Positions 40,701-53,900 of a DNA stretch of 64,000 nt are shown here, piece after piece. Under the pieces are notes generated by a model. That model saw nothing but the letters and a program-made list of their open reading frames with translations. It did not search any database and was not told the DNA's origin. The position numbers and the translations under genes are program-made. Origin of the DNA: Bugulina stolonifera (Eukaryota > Bryozoa > Gymnolaemata > Cheilostomatida > Bugulidae); NCBI GenBank assembly GCA_935421135.1, contig OW285188.1, positions 14,237,233 through 14,301,232 of the forward strand. Direction: 5' to 3'. Positions within the stretch are counted from its first letter, which is position 1, and each line of letters begins with the position of its first letter.

Positions 40701-40813
40701 TTAGCAAGCTGATATCTCTTAGTTGAACCAAACAACCAGTCATCATAATAATCAGCTTCATGTGAGACTTCACTGAATGATAGAAATTCTTCTTTTGGAA
40801 GAACGGCAGCCAT
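37795..40813 (-). CDS. WDR73: WDR73-like WD40 repeat protein
   Basis: Seven exons join in phase to 389 codons: 40813-40642, 40240-40062, 39818-39717, 39276-39129, 38872-38721, 38488-38293 and 38015-37795. Human WDR73 is about 378 aa. The N-terminal DDWLFGSTKRYQLANMYE matches the WDR73 signature, and the last exon keeps the family ending (FTHDGHLPDIQGGDMP, TSHSWNTFGKPRLLSTSDTG, then a Trp-containing blade strand). The middle carries WD40-type strands (ILAVCGSRTGAIVVTDKRTP; NQLYTYDVRYPL; DNKIRIYDMSKL). WDR73 is a beta-propeller protein linked in vertebrates to spindle microtubules and to the Integrator complex. Sequence conservation is moderate, so identity rests mainly on the two ends and total length. 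Confidence 0.85.
38191..38276. repeat. G-rich short tandem repeat, WDR73 intron 6
   Basis: About 2.5 copies of a 31-32 bp unit share CCACCGTCCCA or CACTGTCCCA cores, with GTCCCA at 38205, 38237 and 38268. One run of eight G precedes it. It lies in the last intron. Confidence 0.8.
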
Positions 40814-40888
40814 GATGCCTATACAAGTAAATTAGACAGAAAGGCTATAAGTTTAAAATCTGGCAACAAGATGATGTATAGTTAACAT

Positions 40889-41815
40889 CAGTGTTTGAAG
40901 TTTGGTTATACTGGAGTTTACGGTGTGTACCTACCTCAATTTTAGCGGTTATACGGCCAGCAGGCGTGTACCCTCATTTTAATGGCTAGTTTCCGCCATA
41001 AAGTCACTCGGACCAGAGCTCCTGACATCAGATAAGTCATCAGAATAATATGCTTATAACAATGTCGATATTAAGACAGTTGGCCTATCGCAATTACATG
41101 GCAATAACATGGTACTCGAGTGCTTACAGCAGTAACAAGTGTAAAATGCTAAGATAATGTGCCGGCAGGAATAAGAATAATTCATTAGATCATCAGGCAA
41201 ATATATATATGTATGCGCTTATAAGGATAAATGTCAAGTTGAGGGTTAAAGGTAACCATTCTAAACTCACCACAGTGACCGCATTTTATTTACTTAATTT
41301 TTAATAGGCTAGGGCAGTGTTCGAAGTGGAACAAATGAGGCGGGTACACAGTGCATGCAATCTTACAGATTAGTATTGTATAGCTAATTTCATTTAATCC
41401 CATAGTAGCTAAGAAATTAGTGAATTACCAGAGCCGTTTATTGTGAGAGTAGCATCACTGGGGGAACATGTTGAGCCCGTTAAAAACCAATAAAAATGAC
41501 CGAAAGAAAAGTTTGACCAATGCAATCTTTTGTTACTGGGTCCAATATGGCTTCTTGTTTACTTTCGGTGACAAAACTCTCCCAATAAACGGCTCTGTGA
41601 ATTACTAAAATGAAAAATTCTGCTCTGATGAGATTTGAACCCAAGACCCTATGAATGATAGTCAAGCACCTTACCACTAAGCTATCAGGTCAACAGTAAC
41701 TGTATGGGGAAAACTAGCTATTAAAATGAGGGTACACGTCTGCTGTCCGTATAACCACCAAAATTGAGGTAGGTAAACACCGTATACTCCCGCATAACCA
41801 CACTTCGAACACTGG
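40889..41815. mobile_element. Composite inverted-repeat element with nested hairpin and tRNA-like segment
   Basis: Left arm 40889-41003 and right arm 41702-41815 are inverted copies about 115 bp long. They share cagtgttYgaagt, acggtg, acctacctcaatttt, ggttatacgg and gtgtaccctcattttaat. A further copy of the arm tip lies at 41305-41333. Between them a second inverted pair (41417-41449 and 41574-41607, ccgtttatt core) forms a nested hairpin. A tRNA-like segment touches the right arm. No transposase is present, so it is non-autonomous. Confidence 0.7.
41624..41692 (-). other. tRNA-like segment with A and B boxes (SINE head or tRNA relic)
   Basis: On the minus strand TAGCTTAGTGGTAAGG (41684-41669) fits a pol III A box and GGTTCAAATCT (41642-41632) a B box, 42 bases apart, as in a tRNA gene. 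The ends pair over only five bases (CTGAT with ATCAG). The anticodon stem is weak and the anticodon position would read ATC, so a working tRNA is unlikely. A SINE promoter head is more plausible. Confidence 0.45.
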
Positions 41816-44800
41816 GCTAGGGCACAGATCATATTTTCTCTACATTTATTTATATTAATAATAATTATAATTTTAAATTTAATAGAATTAAATTCCAAAT
41901 TTAATTCAATGTATGTTTTGGTACCTTTGGCTTTTGATCTTCAGGAAACCGAACATATAACTTTCCCTATTTAGTATTTATTAATACATGAATATTTTTA
42001 ATTATAAATTGCATACATAAATAATAAAATACGATCAATTAATTAATAATAAAAATTATTATAATTATATTTTTGCTAATTGCATTGTTTAATCATATCA
42101 TGGTTTAACTATTACAATTCTTATATTAATATTTATTTACTCATACTGAGTATCACTGTATTCTAAAATATATATATAAAATTAAAAATAATATTATATC
42201 ATTATAATTTAGTTATCAAATTTAAATCATTTAATTAATCTAAATGACACATATTGATTATTATAATATTATTATTATTATTATTATAACATAATTATTA
42301 TTAATTATTATAATCATTATAATTATAATAAGAATATATATTTATTAAATGTAACGCTTCTACAAAAATAAATATGAAAATAATCACAGTAATAAAATCT
42401 GTCTTATATGTGAAAAAATTTCATCACGAGCTGTAACTGATCAACATAATAACGAACACAATACAATTGGCAAAAATTCTTAATAATATGATTAATAATT
42501 ACTAATTAGTACCAACTACATGTATTTATTTAGTGACTACCATGCTTATTAAAATAGTACATACATTTAAAACCTAATGGCGGGTATATTTATGGCTTTT
42601 AACCAATCATAGCTTGCAATATAAAACTAGCGCTATTAAGCCAGAATGCAGGTAAAACCTATCTAATAACAGGAAATATTGAGTGTGCCTGTAGTGTGAC
42701 AATAGCTCGGCCTTTGAATGAATTTTGAAAAAAGCTAGAATTCTAATAGCTAACACATTATCTTTGCTTTACAGAGTTGATTGTTCATTCACTCATTGCT
42801 CCATTTAATGTTATTTTATTTATTGAGATAAGTTACCACAAGCGTTTGAGCAAATGAAACTGGTTGGTTTAACAAACATAGAAACGAGCTCTAAATTAGG
42901 CAATTTGAAAACTAAAATGATAATTAATATTAATTTCTATTTTGAATATTCTTGATTTTTATTTTACTTTTGCAATACCAGCCAAATCTGTGAAATTATA
43001 ATTATAAGGTAATTGGTACTAACGGATAATAGTATAATGATAGCCATAGATTAAATAATTGCCATCTGACCCATGAGCCTTTACTCTTTAGTTGTAGTTC
43101 TGTAGGCTTGTAAAATAAAAAATTAATCTAATGCTGATATTCATATTGTTTTGTTATTCATAAGATAAAGATAAGATAATATGATGATAATTGCTACTGC
43201 TTTCGAGTCCCCACTGACTATCCTCTTTCTACATCACCAAGGAGTACTCCTTGATATCACCATTCAAGCCGCCCAGCCACATTAGCTGATCTGCATGTAC
43301 ATGCACCTTCCAATCAATGACTTGTCTTTGCTTCCTTTCTGCTAATTGGGAGTTGTCTACCCTCTATAATTCTTCCTTTCAGCACGAATAACCAAGCACT
43401 CTGATTGGCTGAAGACCAACAGGTAAAAGCAAATTTCAATAGGATTTGCCTGTGCCACTATTTGCAGCATTATTCTATCAATGGAACAAAGCTAGAGCAT
43501 TCCTTTAGCTGGATTAGACCACATCAAGTAAACCTATATCTATTAACTACAGTTTTCATTTCATGTAAGTACCTTTAACCTAATAATAACTTGTTTTATT
43601 GGTAGCGTTATCAAATAATTTTCTTACAAAAGTATCTGACTTTTAGCTTGTTATTTGGTCTGGCACTCTCTCACATGAACATTTGTATAGAATAGTTAGT
43701 ATTAAACACTGTTGAAACACTATTAGGTAGGGCCGATGAGAATGATAATTCAATAAAGGTAGCAGGACTCGATATTTTGCAGAGGGGATACTAGTGTCTT
43801 TATAGTCACATACATGTAGATATGTACATGCAGCTGGTGAAGTTAAATTCTGACATTGATTTTATTAATGTTATCTCATCTCCACTTGTCATTAAATAGC
43901 ACTAAATGCATATAAGCTGTCAATGATACTAAAATTTCACTTCTCTCTATTATCATTTCATTTGAGTAGGGCATAAAATATTCCAGATTCGACACGGGTT
44001 TCATCGTCTACGCCTACAAGCACCTAGTAGGCCTGGTGCCATCTCTACTTTTGTCTGTTTTAATATCTTTGATAGAGTAGGGTGAATGGGAACCTGTAGG
44101 CTACTATCCCACATGCAACTGTAATGCACAGCCAACAAATTATCACCAGTATTTCTATATTATTTTTGGCTTACTGTAAACTACAAGTATCTGCTGTGAA
44201 ACTATGCTTGGTTTGGTTAGAAGCAGATATTTATAACATTACTATAGTGTATAAATGCTGAATTGAAAGCTAGGGGCTAGGCCAGCAGGTATAATGTTTC
44301 ATATTTGCACATGAACAGTGGCACCAATTTTTAAGATACAATTGTCAATCAGTCTATGTTGACATCTTTGTTGTTGTAGAAAGTGTTGTATCATGTTTCT
44401 GATTGAATAAATAATAAATATATTCGCATGTCTGCCAACTAGTCACCCGTACAGTTCATTGCAACTTATTTCAAACCTCTTTCTCTCCTTTCATCCATCA
44501 TTGTAACTCTTTGAGATTTGACATTGCCAGAGATCATGGTAAACTTCACAGAGCAATGGTAGAATGCAATAAATTTCACTGTCAACAGATGCAAATATCT
44601 ATTCAGAGTGTTTTACTGCGTGGGATTGAATTTAGCAACTATTTACATGTACTCCAGTAAAGGCTGGGTAAAATAGTAAGATATTGGTTTGGATGTATCC
44701 CCTTTTATCACCACCAATATAGGCATTGACCTACATGTACATGATGTATATGTGGTCCACTAATGTCTAATATGATGTTGTCTGCATCGTGTACCATTAG

Positions 44801-44991
44801 CTATGTACACATTGTTATCAACAATAGCTAGTGTGTCATAACCAGCTAATTATAGGACCTGTTGCATATCTATTCTATGTTTACTATAGGGGAGCATGTT
44901 GCTTTACTTGCATAATGTTTATATATTACCTGTAGTGACATGACTGTGGAGTAGACTACACAGAAGGAGTGGAGTACGACCCTAAGTAGTC

Positions 44992-47900
44992 ATGGAGAGT
45001 AATGTGAGTATTAAAACCTACTGATTGCTTATAATAAACAAGTACAAGTATCAGTGACTGTGTAGAATTTATATTATTATTATTATTATACACGTGTGCC
45101 TCATGTACCATATGAGTATTGTGTATTTACATCTGCCAATATCATGGGTACTGTGTAATATACAATAGAAGCATAGTTGGAGTGATGAAGGGTATTCTTC
45201 AATTGTTTCCAATCTGGTCTACTAAACTTTGTCCATTTACAGCATTTGTATACAATGTCATTATTTCCCTGCATCTGAATATTGAATACCTACACAGCTC
45301 TATTTTATTAGGTAGGGGTATAATTATAATGCGCAGTGTAGGACCAACCTGTGTCACAAATCATAAAAATAGGACGATGTTTTCGTTTCTCAAGACTTGC
45401 GGTTGGGATGGGGGGGCATGAGCTTTGACATCAGGTTGTCACAGCAGCATGAATAGTAACTGGATAGGTTAGCAGGTGTCTGTCAGCCATACACTGCACT
45501 AAACAATATTACCCTGTGTGCTCAAACAGCCCCACTATCCATGGACTATCAACTACTCCAATTATTCATAAAGGTTTATCGTGATTATTATGGTACTTGA
45601 TTGATAACCTACCCCAATCTATCAAATTCTCTGTAGCTGTAAATTATATTAGCAATTAGCTGTTTTGATATTTTAATTTCATCTATTGTAACTAAACCAT
45701 CATTGCCATTATATTACTGCAGGCTGGGCACCACAGCATGTTTGGATCTAACCCTGCCAGTGTACACGATGAGTATGAGAAACATGCTAGGAGCAAGAGG
45801 AATACTCCTCAGGTAGGTGGGACCTGGGTAGGTAACGTAGTCTGATGACTGTCAGCAGTAGGTAAGACTTTATAACTGACTACCTGTGGAACTAAGCAAG
45901 TGTTGGTGTTATGAATGCTGAGCATGGTAGGTATATATTAGATAGTTATAACATAATATCTTATAGAATATTCATTTAGTTATTTACTAAGCATGTAAGT
46001 ATACAAGCTACACATAATCCAAGTAGTCACCAACAGCATTGGAATATTTTACAAGTAGTTGGCCTGCAGGTTAATATAACAAACAATACTAATAGTACAT
46101 AGTCAACAGTACTACCTACATGTATATTAGTTATTTGAAACTTGTTTCTAAGCAGAAGATGTATTCATGTACCATACATATGCATTATGTACATGTACGG
46201 TACATGTATATTATAGTACAAGCCACTGACACATACATGTACATATAGTTCACCTGCAACACAATTCAATTGAGCAGATTGGTGACTTGAATCTTTTATC
46301 CAGACATGAATAGAGGTGTTATCATTCATAATACATGCTTTGTGCAAGATGAAATTAACTTAGATTTTGTTTCACTATTAACAAGGGTTATCAGACTAGC
46401 TTATTGAGCTGGTTGTAATAGCAAAGAACTGGTATAGGCTTGGGTACTGCTTATGACACTAAATTGTTATGACTTTCCAGTACAAACATGACAAAACAGC
46501 AAGACATGGAAATTCCATAATAATCAGAAAATCACATGCACCAATTCTATCATCTGTTAGCCCAAGTTCCTGAGATTTTTAAACGTAAGTAGATTGTGAC
46601 ATGCGAAGATAATCGGTAAATTGCTCCTTATTAATAGCTTATGATTCCATTGCCTGCTGCAGTGGTTGAGCATTTACTACTGTGGTAATTCGGAGGACCT
46701 GGAACCCAGGCTATTCCAAGACTAGATGCTGTATTATACTGCCATGAATGGCCTACCTACTTGTGTGAACAGTGGGCTATTACATCAATGATTATAATTG
46801 CTATACATCAGTACCTTATCACCAAAACAATTCAATAATATTGACTAAACTTCCACTGATTTTGTATTACAATAGTATAATATGATGTGTATCACAGTGT
46901 GATGCTTGTAGCCTAGTCATTAGTTGGAAGGCAGCTACTGACTGAGTTGGGATGCTCCTACATTTGATATAGTTCATTAATACATACTTGTAATAAGAAT
47001 ACTATATGATTGAAATATCTCATATTTGATGAGATTTTTGATAATACTTTGTTCAATACTTGAATAGTCATGCATGACCAATCTGCAGCTAAGTGGAACT
47101 TGTAACTCCGAAATTCAGGTGAGAAAGTGGACTGTATTTATGTGGGTATTACCCAATATCACGCATCCTATACTGTAATACAGTAGGTAGTATAGCTGTG
47201 TAGTGTGTACTAGTGTACTCTATGCTGTAGTATATCACATATATATAGGGGAGGGATGCCCAAATGTGTCCCTAAGGGTATCCTAACAGGGCGCATACTA
47301 ACTTCGAGAACTTTGAAATATGTGGGTGGATTCTAACAATATCAATTATATCTTCTTAGAAATCATGCGGGAAGGCTTTGAATTGATGTGTCACCTACTA
47401 AAAAACAAGAAACACCTCCCATTTTTCCTCAACAAGAGCTGACCTTCCATAACACTAAATATATGTCCATATAATATATGTATATATCACCCTTGTACTC
47501 AGCTGTTGCTGTTGGTATGTCCACTAGTGAATGGACCTGATTGACTCACATGTATCTGTAACTGATTAACTGTCTATCTGCAGGAAATGTTTCAGACAAA
47601 AGAGAAGTGCTTTAGGACTTTGTTAAAGGTGGCATCACTAGAGGATGACTTCCAGGTAGTATTATCTTACATAATATTTATGGTTATACATGTAGATGAT
47701 TGGGGTTAGTTTACAAATAACAGTATTTACTATGCTATATTTCCTGTGACATAGCTGAACTATGTATAAATCAGGTGTATGCTACACGTGTGAATGCTGG
47801 TGCTACACCTAAATATCATTACAAATTGGTGACTTTTTTAATTATTTTTTTGAAACAAAAAGTAAGGAACCCCTTCCCTGCAGAATAATATATAGCTCAG

Positions 47901-50900
47901 TAGAAAGTTTCTGCAGAGGTAGCTGGGAGGGTTTGTGAAAGGAACATCCAAATAAGTTTAACCGGCCACATGATTTGCATGTAAAACTGAGTAGTTTCAG
48001 TGAAGAACTCTGGCTATAGAAAATCAGTAGGAATTCAAACCATTGTAAAAGAGTGAGAGATTTCCCAACCTGCCATTGAGGACATTTTGTTGGGGCTTTT
48101 GACACGACATGCTGCTTTGCTCAAACACATCTAGGATTAGTTTTATAGGAGTAATTAGTCATTACTAAGTATATAGGATTAGGGGGACCAGCACTTGGGT
48201 ATACTAACATGTACTATCATACTAGGGGTATAATGTTACTTATTTATTAGCTGTACTCATATTCACATACCAAGGATATGAATGAGGTAAGTATATGTGG
48301 GGATGCCATGAGCTATATAGTGACTCAGTAGCTTTACTCTGTAAACATTAGTTTAGTTTATCATGTTACTGTGAGTACCTTGCTCCCCTTGGCTCTTTCT
48401 CTCTGACTAGGTGCCGAGTTAATCATATGATAAGGTTGTGATATGGAAGGGTTATGTGTTGACATTTGGGCAGTCCCTCATAATATTAAGTTTTATCAAG
48501 TCTTTCCTTCTGGTTGATGTTAGGATGTGTTATTGTGTATGTAAGTAAAATACACAGCGGGCATGTTGATAATGATAATATTGTTATGGTTGTTGAGTTG
48601 TAGGAGTAAATTAGTCTATGTTCCTAGTGCTCACCTGTTAGCCTGTGCTCCTAATTGGGTGTAGTAGTCTTTGTCAGCTGCAGAATAGCCTTACAAATGC
48701 AGTCAGTCACTACCATATTTGCTTCCATTTATGGAGGGCTTGGAGCTAAGGCTTGCAAGTGTGCCGATTTTTACCTTTTATACCAGCATATCACGCATAT
48801 ATATGTAATACTATATAATATTGCTTTAGTTCCTTCACAATGAGATAGAAGGGAAGGCCCTGTTCTTGACTAAGGACTTCAATCACACCCATAAAATAGA
48901 AGATCTGGTTGCAGGAACCTCAGAAGAAGTTCGAGAGATACACCAGGTATTGGTTGAGGGTGATAGATGCACAGTGTAAATATATCACTTCATATAACTC
49001 ATGGGTGATGTTTACCCATGAACTCTCAGCAAAGGATAACTAAATACATATTTGGTAAACACCCAATTGGCAATAAACTAGCTAATTTGATGATATCAAT
49101 ATCCTAACAAATCCATGACGGAAGATGTATTTGATATAACATGTAGGTGTAACACTTGCCGCTATACACCTAACTGTACAACCGTGTATATTACATTACA
49201 TTATTATTATAATACATTGGCATTATATTGCATAAATTTTAAGTTGCTCGTATCAGAGTTGAAGGTATTTCAAGTAGCTTTATGAAGGATGATCCGGGGC
49301 TGAAGATATGATAGTGTAAATATGAACCGTATCTTGGTGTATGTAAACACTATGTGAATGAACTTAGCTTACCCGCAATCACAGTGTGTCACCTCAATAT
49401 CTCGGCTGCCTTCTCTTGTGACCATATAGACTTACAGTTGTAAACTCACTCCCTATTTGCTATTGGGTGATTTCAACATGACAATGTTGGATATGTTCCC
49501 ATTTAGGAAACTGGCTGAAAGGCCAATTCACAATGTTATATGAAGAACTAAAAGCTTCATTTAGTAAAATTGTCTTATCCATGCTAAGTTGTACCACGTT
49601 ATTATGTATGATTACAGAACTGCATTACTTCTGTAAAACATAACTGGGAATGGCTGACTGCCGTGTCAAACTGTCTGCCCGTTCACCTGAAACATGCATC
49701 TGATTACCAGCAGGTAAGTGACGCCTCACCTCGCCTTACTTATGCATGTAGATAGCAGTGTTTTACTTAACTTACATTGCACTCCAAGCTCTCTTTCATC
49801 ATACTCTAGTGTTGTTATTATATAATACAGCGTTACACTGTTATCTGCAGTAGAGTATATGTAATACTTGGTGCATATTGATAGTATTTTATCTTCCTTA
49901 TTGATTTTTAATTAATTAGATGTTTAAAATGTTTAATCGAATTATAATAGTAGTAGACCTGAGTCTTGAAAACCAATGAATTTTTTGATATGATATTGTC
50001 ATTGTGTGCTGAAAGTTTATTGAAAAGACAGTTGGTTTTTCTATTAGCTGTATTATAATAGTATATACCAGAGCCATGCTCTGGTATATTCATACTGTAC
50101 ATGCTATTGGGATGGTAGATTAGGCCATTACTGATATAATGAAAGACATGCTGGCTCTTGGGGCTAGTTAGATAACAGATATGTAAACTATAATTGACCT
50201 GATCCCTCACATCCATGCTATGAGACTTGTGATAGTTATTGCTGTAATTCATTCCTCTTTGCCTCGCCAAATGTAGAATATGAAAACTGTAGAAAATTGG
50301 AAAAAATAAATGTGCTGATCTGAGTAGGTGCTAACTGCAGAGCTAACAGAATGTACACAGTAAGTATTTCACTGTGTCATAAGACAGTTCTATACCAATG
50401 GAGTTATACTTGAGTTAGTTGAACTGTTGTATTGTAGTTCTTCCACCAAGCAGAGCATGTCCAGAGAGGACTAGTCATGTTCCAGGAGCAGATAGATGAA
50501 CTGATCAGGGCACATCTACAGACACCCACAGATATTATTGATAATCTCAAGGTACGCTAGGCTATGTTGTAATATACATTGTGTCTTAGTGTCATGGTAT
50601 TCATACAGGAGTAAGATATTTATTATATGTGTGAGACTTTTTTTATTTTTCATGCAAGGACAGTTATAGTTAGTTATAGGATAGTTATAGTCACTGCTTT
50701 CTAGTTTTCTCTTGCAGTACTGAGCACCCTAAACCTCCCTTTCTCTCTACACATATCAAATTCGAGCCCCCTTCTTATGAATAGATGCGTTTTATTCCAA
50801 ATTCGGTCAAGAATTCTCTCTTTGGATTTTTAACTGAAAGAGTGTTCCATTACAAACATTTGTGAGAGCAATAGATGGTTAATCTGTCCCTCGCTCTATT

Positions 50901-53900
50901 TTTGTAATTGAACAATTAGTACATGTATAATGTATATGGATATTCCTAGGGCTACATGCAGTATTAGTCCTCAGTCTTAGCTGATTTAGAATTAGAATAT
51001 ACAAGTATAATCGTAATATTATATAATTATTGGTTATATAATCTGATCTGCCTTGGTGAATTACTCATAAATCACAGGCTCACAGTCAACATACTCCCAG
51101 GCTATATCTCAAATCACATAATCTGATGATATATGTAATTATAGATGATTATATGCCTTATCTAACACTAGATTATTCCATATAGTTTCCTGTTGGTTAT
51201 TTTGTTTAATTGTTACCATGGTGATTGGTGGTGTGCTTATGTATGCATAATACTTACCCATTAACTGTTTATTGTTGCCGTTGGATACGGTGCAGGTGAA
51301 GAAAGTATTTAACTCTAAGTAATTGATTATTAAAAGTTTGTTGCATATACTAAAAGTTCAGCGGCTTTGTACTAAAACACTGGGTATACGGATTAATTGA
51401 GGGCAGGAAGGGGTAATAGGTAATCTGTCCTTGTATTCTATGATTAGAAATTGACAAATCTGATGCAATAACCTTCATCTCCCCTGATTAATGGCCTTTG
51501 AACTGTGGGTGCCAACATTTTTGTTCTCAAAAATTAATAATAAATCTACCTACCTTCACCTCTAACCTAGTAATTAAAACTCGAAAGTATATTGACCATA
51601 CTTGTAGTTGAATAGACATTTGTTTACAAATAAATTAACTACTTGGTCAGCTGACTTCTGTATACTGTGGGAAAGTAAAGTGAACTCTACTCTATATGTC
51701 ATAAGATGAAGAATTTTCAACATTTGTATTATGTCCAAACATAGCTACGTGTATTTGTTGTACAATAAAGGTTATGCATTGTTGCATACAACAGAATTTC
51801 CATCAACAAGCTTTAGTTTTTTCACGAAAATAAAGTCAATTTACTGAAATTGCGAGGGGTGAATGTGTAGTTGAAAATGCGGCTAACATATTCAGCAATC
51901 TCACTTGAATATAACATAACTACAATGTAGAAGTTTTGACACTTATACAGTAGGCCTACATGTAACAATTCTGTAAACCCGCTACATGTGTGTGTCAACA
52001 TTTCTACATTTGTTCTGTGAAATCAAATTTTAATATACATTTATATACTGTAGCTCCTCAACTTGTCAATGGCTTAAATACTATTGTAAATTTAAATTTC
52101 AACTTCTTATATTGTAAATCTGAGAATAAACTCGGTTGTTGCAGTAGGCCTGACACTAAATTACATTTGTACAATGTTTGAACTACTAAAGTGCATGTAC
52201 ATATGCTATATTATATTCTAATAGACTAACTAATTATTTGCTGCCTTTGCAGAAGTTGACAGGGATACTCCTCCAGCAGCAGGAGTACGTTGAATCACTA
52301 AATGAGAAGTCAAAGGAAATTGTGCCTCTTCGATATCGAAGGGAGCTGCCTGATTTTCCTGTCAAAGCCCGATCTCTACTCTCGTTTACTCATGGGGAGG
52401 TAATTCTCTTTACTTTTAGTTGTTTGTTTGTATTTGTGGGAACCCAATTATACATCTGACATGCTTTCTGGCCGGTTTTGTAATGTTGCTGTAAAATTGA
52501 AATAATCATTATTTTTTATCAAGTACCAAAATTCTTGAAAGCATGTGTGAAAATGTAGCTTTTTAAAAATGTTACAACAACCAAATAATGGAGATCAATG
52601 TATGATTGTAGACATGGTGTCCACTTGAATTCTTACACAAACCAACCAGAGGTTTTTAGTAGAGCATTTTCTGGGTGGCCTCACTCGGGAACTGAAAGTT
52701 CAATGTAGACAAACTATAAGCATTTGCATTCTGTTGTTTTTACATCTAATATCTAGAAATCTTACCCAGCACTAGAGGAGGCCTCTTAGTTAATGATGCA
52801 GTGTTTTACTTTTCCGTGAAACTGTTACAATTGGGAGTTGTTTGACATGGTTCCACATCTGTTCACTGTAATATACATATTTTACAACATGATACTTGGT
52901 CAACATGTACCTGTATAATTGAAACATTGATTGAAAAGAGTATTAAGATTTAAGGATTGACTGGTATTATAATATAAACCATGCTTAAACTGAATCAAAA
53001 CAATCGGGAATGTTTTGAATGAATTAAATAGACCCCTGCCTAATCTGCCCTCATTCATTCCATCATAGGAAATACTAAGTCATATCATAATGGCTGCTAT
53101 ATTACATTATTAACCAGTACTCAATGCACCCAGTCAAATTCCTAACATTGTCTGACACATTTTAATAATGCTATTTACTACACTTTAGTCTTTCTAGGTG
53201 GGGCAGTTGTGTATAGGTGTAGCCAGTCTGACTCAAACCTGTTTAATTAAGAAATTGGAATAAGCACCAGCTTCCCCTGAAAGTGTACAAATAGATACGC
53301 CTGGCAGCAAACAGATTGCCCTTATGTAATGAAACTGTTATAATAGGGTTTTGTAGTTCTCAGGTTTTCTTCTGGTAATGCTACTGGGCCTATGGTGTTA
53401 GATTTTCAATAGCATAATTTGGTGTCATTAACAGTTTTATTTATTGAAATTAACAACAGAAAAACCATTGAAAGGAGTGGATTTTGGAGTTGTCTACCAT
53501 GTTACTCCAAGCTCAGTGCAATCACTGTGTAGTGTGTACTTACTCAGCCTACATCAGTGTATTTGTATCTTTCTGATGTTGTTTGCATTGGCTCATGTTA
53601 TCAACTGTATTGTCTGACTACCTTATATCAAGTACTATGTCATATGATTACTAATGCTCTCTACTCTTCTTATATTTTAGTTCTCCATCAATGAAGGGGA
53701 TGAATGTCTCATTGTTGACAATTCAAATCAAATAGCATGGCTTGTAAGTTATACCCATTTCTGCTGCACACTATGTAGTGTTAGTGGTATATTTAGGTAT
53801 ACTCTTGTGTTGTAGTAGGCTATATATACATGTAGTATATATTGTATACATATTACTCGTACGACATAGTATTATGTACATGTATTATGTATGTAGTATA

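Larger units (their letters stand above)
40814..44991. other. Divergent intergenic region between WDR73 and plakin gene
   Basis: This holds both promoters. The part at 40889-41815 is a composite inverted-repeat element described separately. The stretch 41830-43180 is extremely AT-rich with ATT runs near 42266-42287. The stretch 43190-43560 is noticeably richer in G+C and might hold promoter or 5' UTR sequence for the plakin gene. I saw no CH-domain exon or other coding exon here. Confidence 0.5.

Noticed and set aside
41624..41692. Functional tRNA gene
   Set aside because: A and B boxes fit, but acceptor and anticodon stems are poor and the anticodon is unlikely; kept only as a tRNA-like segment.
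43190..43560. G+C-richer stretch as an upstream plakin exon
   Set aside because: No frame gives CH-domain or other recognisable protein; treated as possible promoter or 5' UTR only.
49908..50270. 120-codon minus-strand frame
   Set aside because: AT-rich codons and no motif; typical chance frame opposite an intron.
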